The translations under genes were made by a program, and so were the position numbers. From Hymenobacter armeniacus (lineage in GTDB: Bacteria; Bacteroidota; Bacteroidia; Cytophagales; Hymenobacteraceae): 64,000 nucleotides of DNA. Every line of letters starts with the position of its first letter. Position 1 is the stretch's first letter. The notes beneath the pieces were generated by a model, which worked only from the letters and a program-made list of their open reading frames with translations, made no database searches and was not told the origin of the DNA. The DNA lies in the NCBI RefSeq assembly GCF_014699055.1, contig NZ_JACXAC010000005.1, positions 558,001-622,000 on the forward strand. The letters run 5' to 3'. Positions 61,761 through 64,000 of this stretch are shown here, piece after piece.

Positions 61761-63200
61761 ATGAAAAACCGTACCGCCCTCGGCCTGCTGGCCACTGGCC
61801 TGCTGCTGGCTTCCCGCCCGGCCCTGCCGCCCGCCGACGCCCTCAAAACCGAAGCGCTTCAGGACTTGCAGGCGCATTACACCGAGTACCAGCAGGTGGC
61901 GCAACGCATCTGGGGCTTTGCCGAGGTGGGCTACAAGGAAACCAAAAGCTCAGCGCTGCTGCAGGAGCAGCTGCGCAAAAACGGCTTCACGGTGCAGGCC
62001 GGCGTGGCCGACATGCCCACGGCCTTCGTGGCCACCTACGGCAGCGGCGAGCCGGTCATCGGCATTCTGGCCGAGTACGATGCGCTGCCGGGGTTGGCCC
62101 AGCAAGCGGTGGCCGACAAAACCGCCATTGCCGGCCAGGATGCCGGCCACGGCTGCGGGCACAACCTCTTCGGCACGGCCAGCGTGGCGGCGGGCATTGC
62201 CCTGAAAAAGCTGCTGAAGGAAGGCAAGCTGCGCGGCACCGTGAAGGTGTACGGCTGCCCGGCCGAGGAAGGCGGCAGCGGCAAGGTGTACCTGGTGCGC
62301 GCTGGCTTGTTCCAAGGCGTGGATGCGGTGCTGCACTGGCACCCGAGCAGCGAAAACGCCACCATGGCCGGCAAGTTCATCGCCAACACCTCGGCCAAAT
62401 TCCGCTTCCACGGCATCGCAGCGCACGCGGCCGGCGCGCCCGAGCGCGGCCGTAGCTCCCTCGACGGCGTGGAGGCGATGGACAACATGGTGAACCTGAT
62501 GCGCGAACACGTGCCCCAGGAAACGCGCATTCACTACGTCATCACCAACGGCGGCAAGGCGCCCAACGTGGTGCCCGACTTTGCTGAGGTGTATTACTAC
62601 GTGCGCCACCCCAACCGGGCCGAGGTGCAGGCCGTGTTCGAGCGGGTGGTGAAAGCTGCGGAAGGCGCTGCCTTGGGCACCGGCACTACCATGGACTACG
62701 AAATCATCGGCGGCACCCACGATTTGCTTGTGAACGAAACCCTGGCTCGCGCCCTGCAGCGCAACCTGGAGCAGGTGGGCGGCGTCGCCTACACGGCCGA
62801 GGAAACCGCATTTGGCCAGAAAATTCAGGCGTCGCTGGGCGTGCCGGCGCCACCGGTGGTGCAGGCCGCAGAGGTGGCGCCCTACCAGGTGCGGAGCTTG
62901 GGCGGCAGCTCCGACGTGGGCGACGTGAGCTACGTGGTGCCCACCGTGGGCCTCTCGGCTGCCACCTGGGTGCCCGGCACGCCCGCGCACAGCTGGCAGG
63001 CCGTGGCGTGCAGCGGCAAGGAAATTGGCATCAAAGGCATGATGGTGGCCGCCAAAACCATGGCCCTCACCGGCATCGACCTGTTCACTTCTCCTGACCT
63101 GCTGACCAAAGCCAAAGCCGAGCTCAAGCAGCAGGTGGGCGACTACGCGTACAAGCCCCTGCTCGGCGACCGCAAGCCCGCCCTCAACTACCGCGACTAG
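61761..63200 (+). CDS. M20-family amidohydrolase, AbgB-like, exported
   Basis: The 479-aa protein has a signal-like N-terminus (MKNRTALGLLATGLLLAS). The di-zinc peptidase core contains ILAEYDALPGL, AGHGCGHNLFGTAS and GCPAEEGGSGKVYLVRAG. A dimerisation domain (~185-300, KFRFHGIAAHAAGAPERG) is inserted. The closest type is the p-aminobenzoyl-glutamate hydrolase subunit B. It probably hydrolyses N-acyl amino acids or amides in the periplasm. The MKNRT start gives the signal peptide; a GTG at 61674 is within the repeat. Confidence 0.9.
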   Translation: MKNRTALGLLATGLLLASRPALPPADALKTEALQDLQAHYTEYQQVAQRIWGFAEVGYKETKSSALLQEQLRKNGFTVQAGVADMPTAFVATYGSGEPVIGILAEYDALPGLAQQAVADKTAIAGQDAGHGCGHNLFGTASVAAGIALKKLLKEGKLRGTVKVYGCPAEEGGSGKVYLVRAGLFQGVDAVLHWHPSSENATMAGKFIANTSAKFRFHGIAAHAAGAPERGRSSLDGVEAMDNMVNLMREHVPQETRIHYVITNGGKAPNVVPDFAEVYYYVRHPNRAEVQAVFERVVKAAEGAALGTGTTMDYEIIGGTHDLLVNETLARALQRNLEQVGGVAYTAEETAFGQKIQASLGVPAPPVVQAAEVAPYQVRSLGGSSDVGDVSYVVPTVGLSAATWVPGTPAHSWQAVACSGKEIGIKGMMVAAKTMALTGIDLFTSPDLLTKAKAELKQQVGDYAYKPLLGDRKPALNYRD

Positions 63201-63209
63201 CCCGCCGGG

Positions 63210-63695
63210 CTAGGGCCGCCAGCGAAACGACTGCGCATCGATGGCGCGCATGGTGCACAGCACGCCGTCGAGGTGGTCGCACTCGTGCTGCAGCAGCTCC
63301 GAGAGCGCGCCCTGCACCGGCCACACCTGCGGCTGCCAGTGCTCGTCGCGGTAGCGCACCGTGAGGGACTGGTGCCGCCGCACGCGCACCAGCAGGTTAG
63401 GAAAACTCATGCAGTCGTCCCAGAGCTCAAACAGGTCGTCGCTGGCGTCGGTCAGCTCGGGGTTGAGCAGCACCAAGGGCCGGTCGAGGTTGAGGTACAC
63501 CAGCCGCTTCATGATGCCGAGCTGCGGCGCCGCAATGCCCCGCCCGAAGCCGTACTTGGCGCGCACTTCGTTCATCACGTGGTGCAGGTCGGCCACCCAG
63601 CCGGCTACCCGCGGCAAGTCGGCTTCCGTCACGGGCTCGCACACCTCGTAGAGGCGCGGGTCGCCGAGCAGGACCATGTCAGCCAGGGTTTTCAT
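63210..63695 (-). CDS. Peptide deformylase-like protein
   Basis: The 161-aa protein has motif I GRGIAAPQLG (~52-61), motif III LQHECDHLDGVL (~134-145) with the metal-binding HExxH, and motif II as WDDCMSFP instead of EGCLS. The metal Cys is kept. The changed motif II suggests a secondary, Def-like enzyme rather than the main deformylase. Cytosolic. It is convergent with the M20 gene (9-bp gap) and follows the GNAT gene. Confidence 0.85.
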   Translation of the reverse strand: MKTLADMVLLGDPRLYEVCEPVTEADLPRVAGWVADLHHVMNEVRAKYGFGRGIAAPQLGIMKRLVYLNLDRPLVLLNPELTDASDDLFELWDDCMSFPNLLVRVRRHQSLTVRYRDEHWQPQVWPVQGALSELLQHECDHLDGVLCTMRAIDAQSFRWRP

Positions 63696-63715
63696 GGCGA
63701 AGGCTTTGGGATGAG

Positions 63716-64000
63716 TCAGGCGTAAGTCAGCGGCTTTTCCAGCACCAGCAGCGTGAGCGGCTGCCGGGGAATGCCGAAGCGCGGGTCGGTGGGGAAGGGC
63801 TCGGTGGCGCCGGTTTGGCGGTAGCCTTGGCGCTCGTAGTAGGCAATGAGCTCCGCACGGACGGAGATGACGGTCATCTTGCTCACGGTGCAGCTGTGCT
63901 GGCGCCCGTAGTCTTCGGCGGCCCGAATGAGGAACTTGCCCACACCGCGCGCTTGGCCCTGGGGCTCCACAGCCAGCATGCCCAGGTATACTTTCTCGCC
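63716..64000 (-). CDS. GNAT-family N-acetyltransferase, N-terminus outside window
   Basis: The frame is open to the window edge. Visible residues start GEKVYLGMLAVEPQGQARGVGKFLIRAAEDYG, a strand plus the acetyl-CoA pyrophosphate loop Q-x-x-G-x-G/A of GNAT motif A (shown here across two elements). AYYERQGYRQTG, the motif B helix-strand, follows. The C-terminal LLVLEKPLTYA closes the fold. The substrate cannot be inferred. It ends 20 bp before the deformylase ATG, so the two may be co-transcribed. Confidence 0.85.
   Translation of the reverse strand, partial: GEKVYLGMLAVEPQGQARGVGKFLIRAAEDYGRQHSCTVSKMTVISVRAELIAYYERQGYRQTGATEPFPTDPRFGIPRQPLTLLVLEKPLTYA

Overview
The window looks like a piece of chromosome from a GC-rich member of the Bacteroidota, most likely a Hymenobacter-like cytophagale. 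Three secreted proteins end in type IX secretion (T9SS) type-A sorting domains (PNPA...LAPGxY). A small protein carries a PID-CTERM-like tail. Several genes have the Bacteroidota promoter form TTG-N18/19-TAnnTTTG, and many products belong to families typical of this phylum. I see no rRNA, insertion sequence, phage or CRISPR array. The genus is inferred from gene content, not from a marker gene.

Layout: 1-12 kb holds a partial creatininase, a HAD phosphatase, a DUF433 protein, an exporter, a LacI regulator, a pentapeptide-repeat protein, a T9SS-exported nuclease, a Tat-type Gfo/Idh/MocA oxidoreductase and a pirin. 12-20 kb holds lysA, a DinB-like protein, an Old Yellow Enzyme and the leucine operon leuA-(58-aa ORF)-leuC-leuD-leuB. 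20-27 kb ends with the aromatic operon (prephenate dehydratase, aminotransferase, prephenate dehydrogenase, DAHP synthase-chorismate mutase), preceded by two Phe/Tyr-rich leader peptides, each followed by a terminator. 27-33 kb holds a PID-CTERM-like protein, a T9SS GH10 xylanase and a T9SS repeat protein. 33-39 kb holds an M13 peptidase and a blaI-blaR1-tlpA-like operon with two palindromic operators in its promoter. 39-52 kb holds an MFS pump, the initiator tRNA, a phytoene-desaturase-like oxidoreductase, an M48 peptidase, a methyltransferase, a UvrA2-class ATPase and a gene interrupted by an in-frame TAG. 52-59 kb holds msrB and the 5-oxoprolinase cluster pxpB-pxpC-pxpA with an NRAMP-like and an NCS1 transporter. 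59-64 kb holds M1 and M20 peptidases, a deformylase and a partial GNAT.

Two themes stand out. First, the aromatic operon appears to be controlled by two ribosome-stalling attenuators in series, with nearly identical terminator tails; this is the strongest candidate for an undescribed regulatory arrangement. Second, at least fourteen palindromic intergenic elements lie between genes, several of them inside operons. They have arms of about 9-44 bp and fall into a few sequence families, some sharing GTCAT...ATGAC tips or an inner GTAGAGA word. Three paralogs of an uncharacterised ~140-aa family are also scattered across the window.
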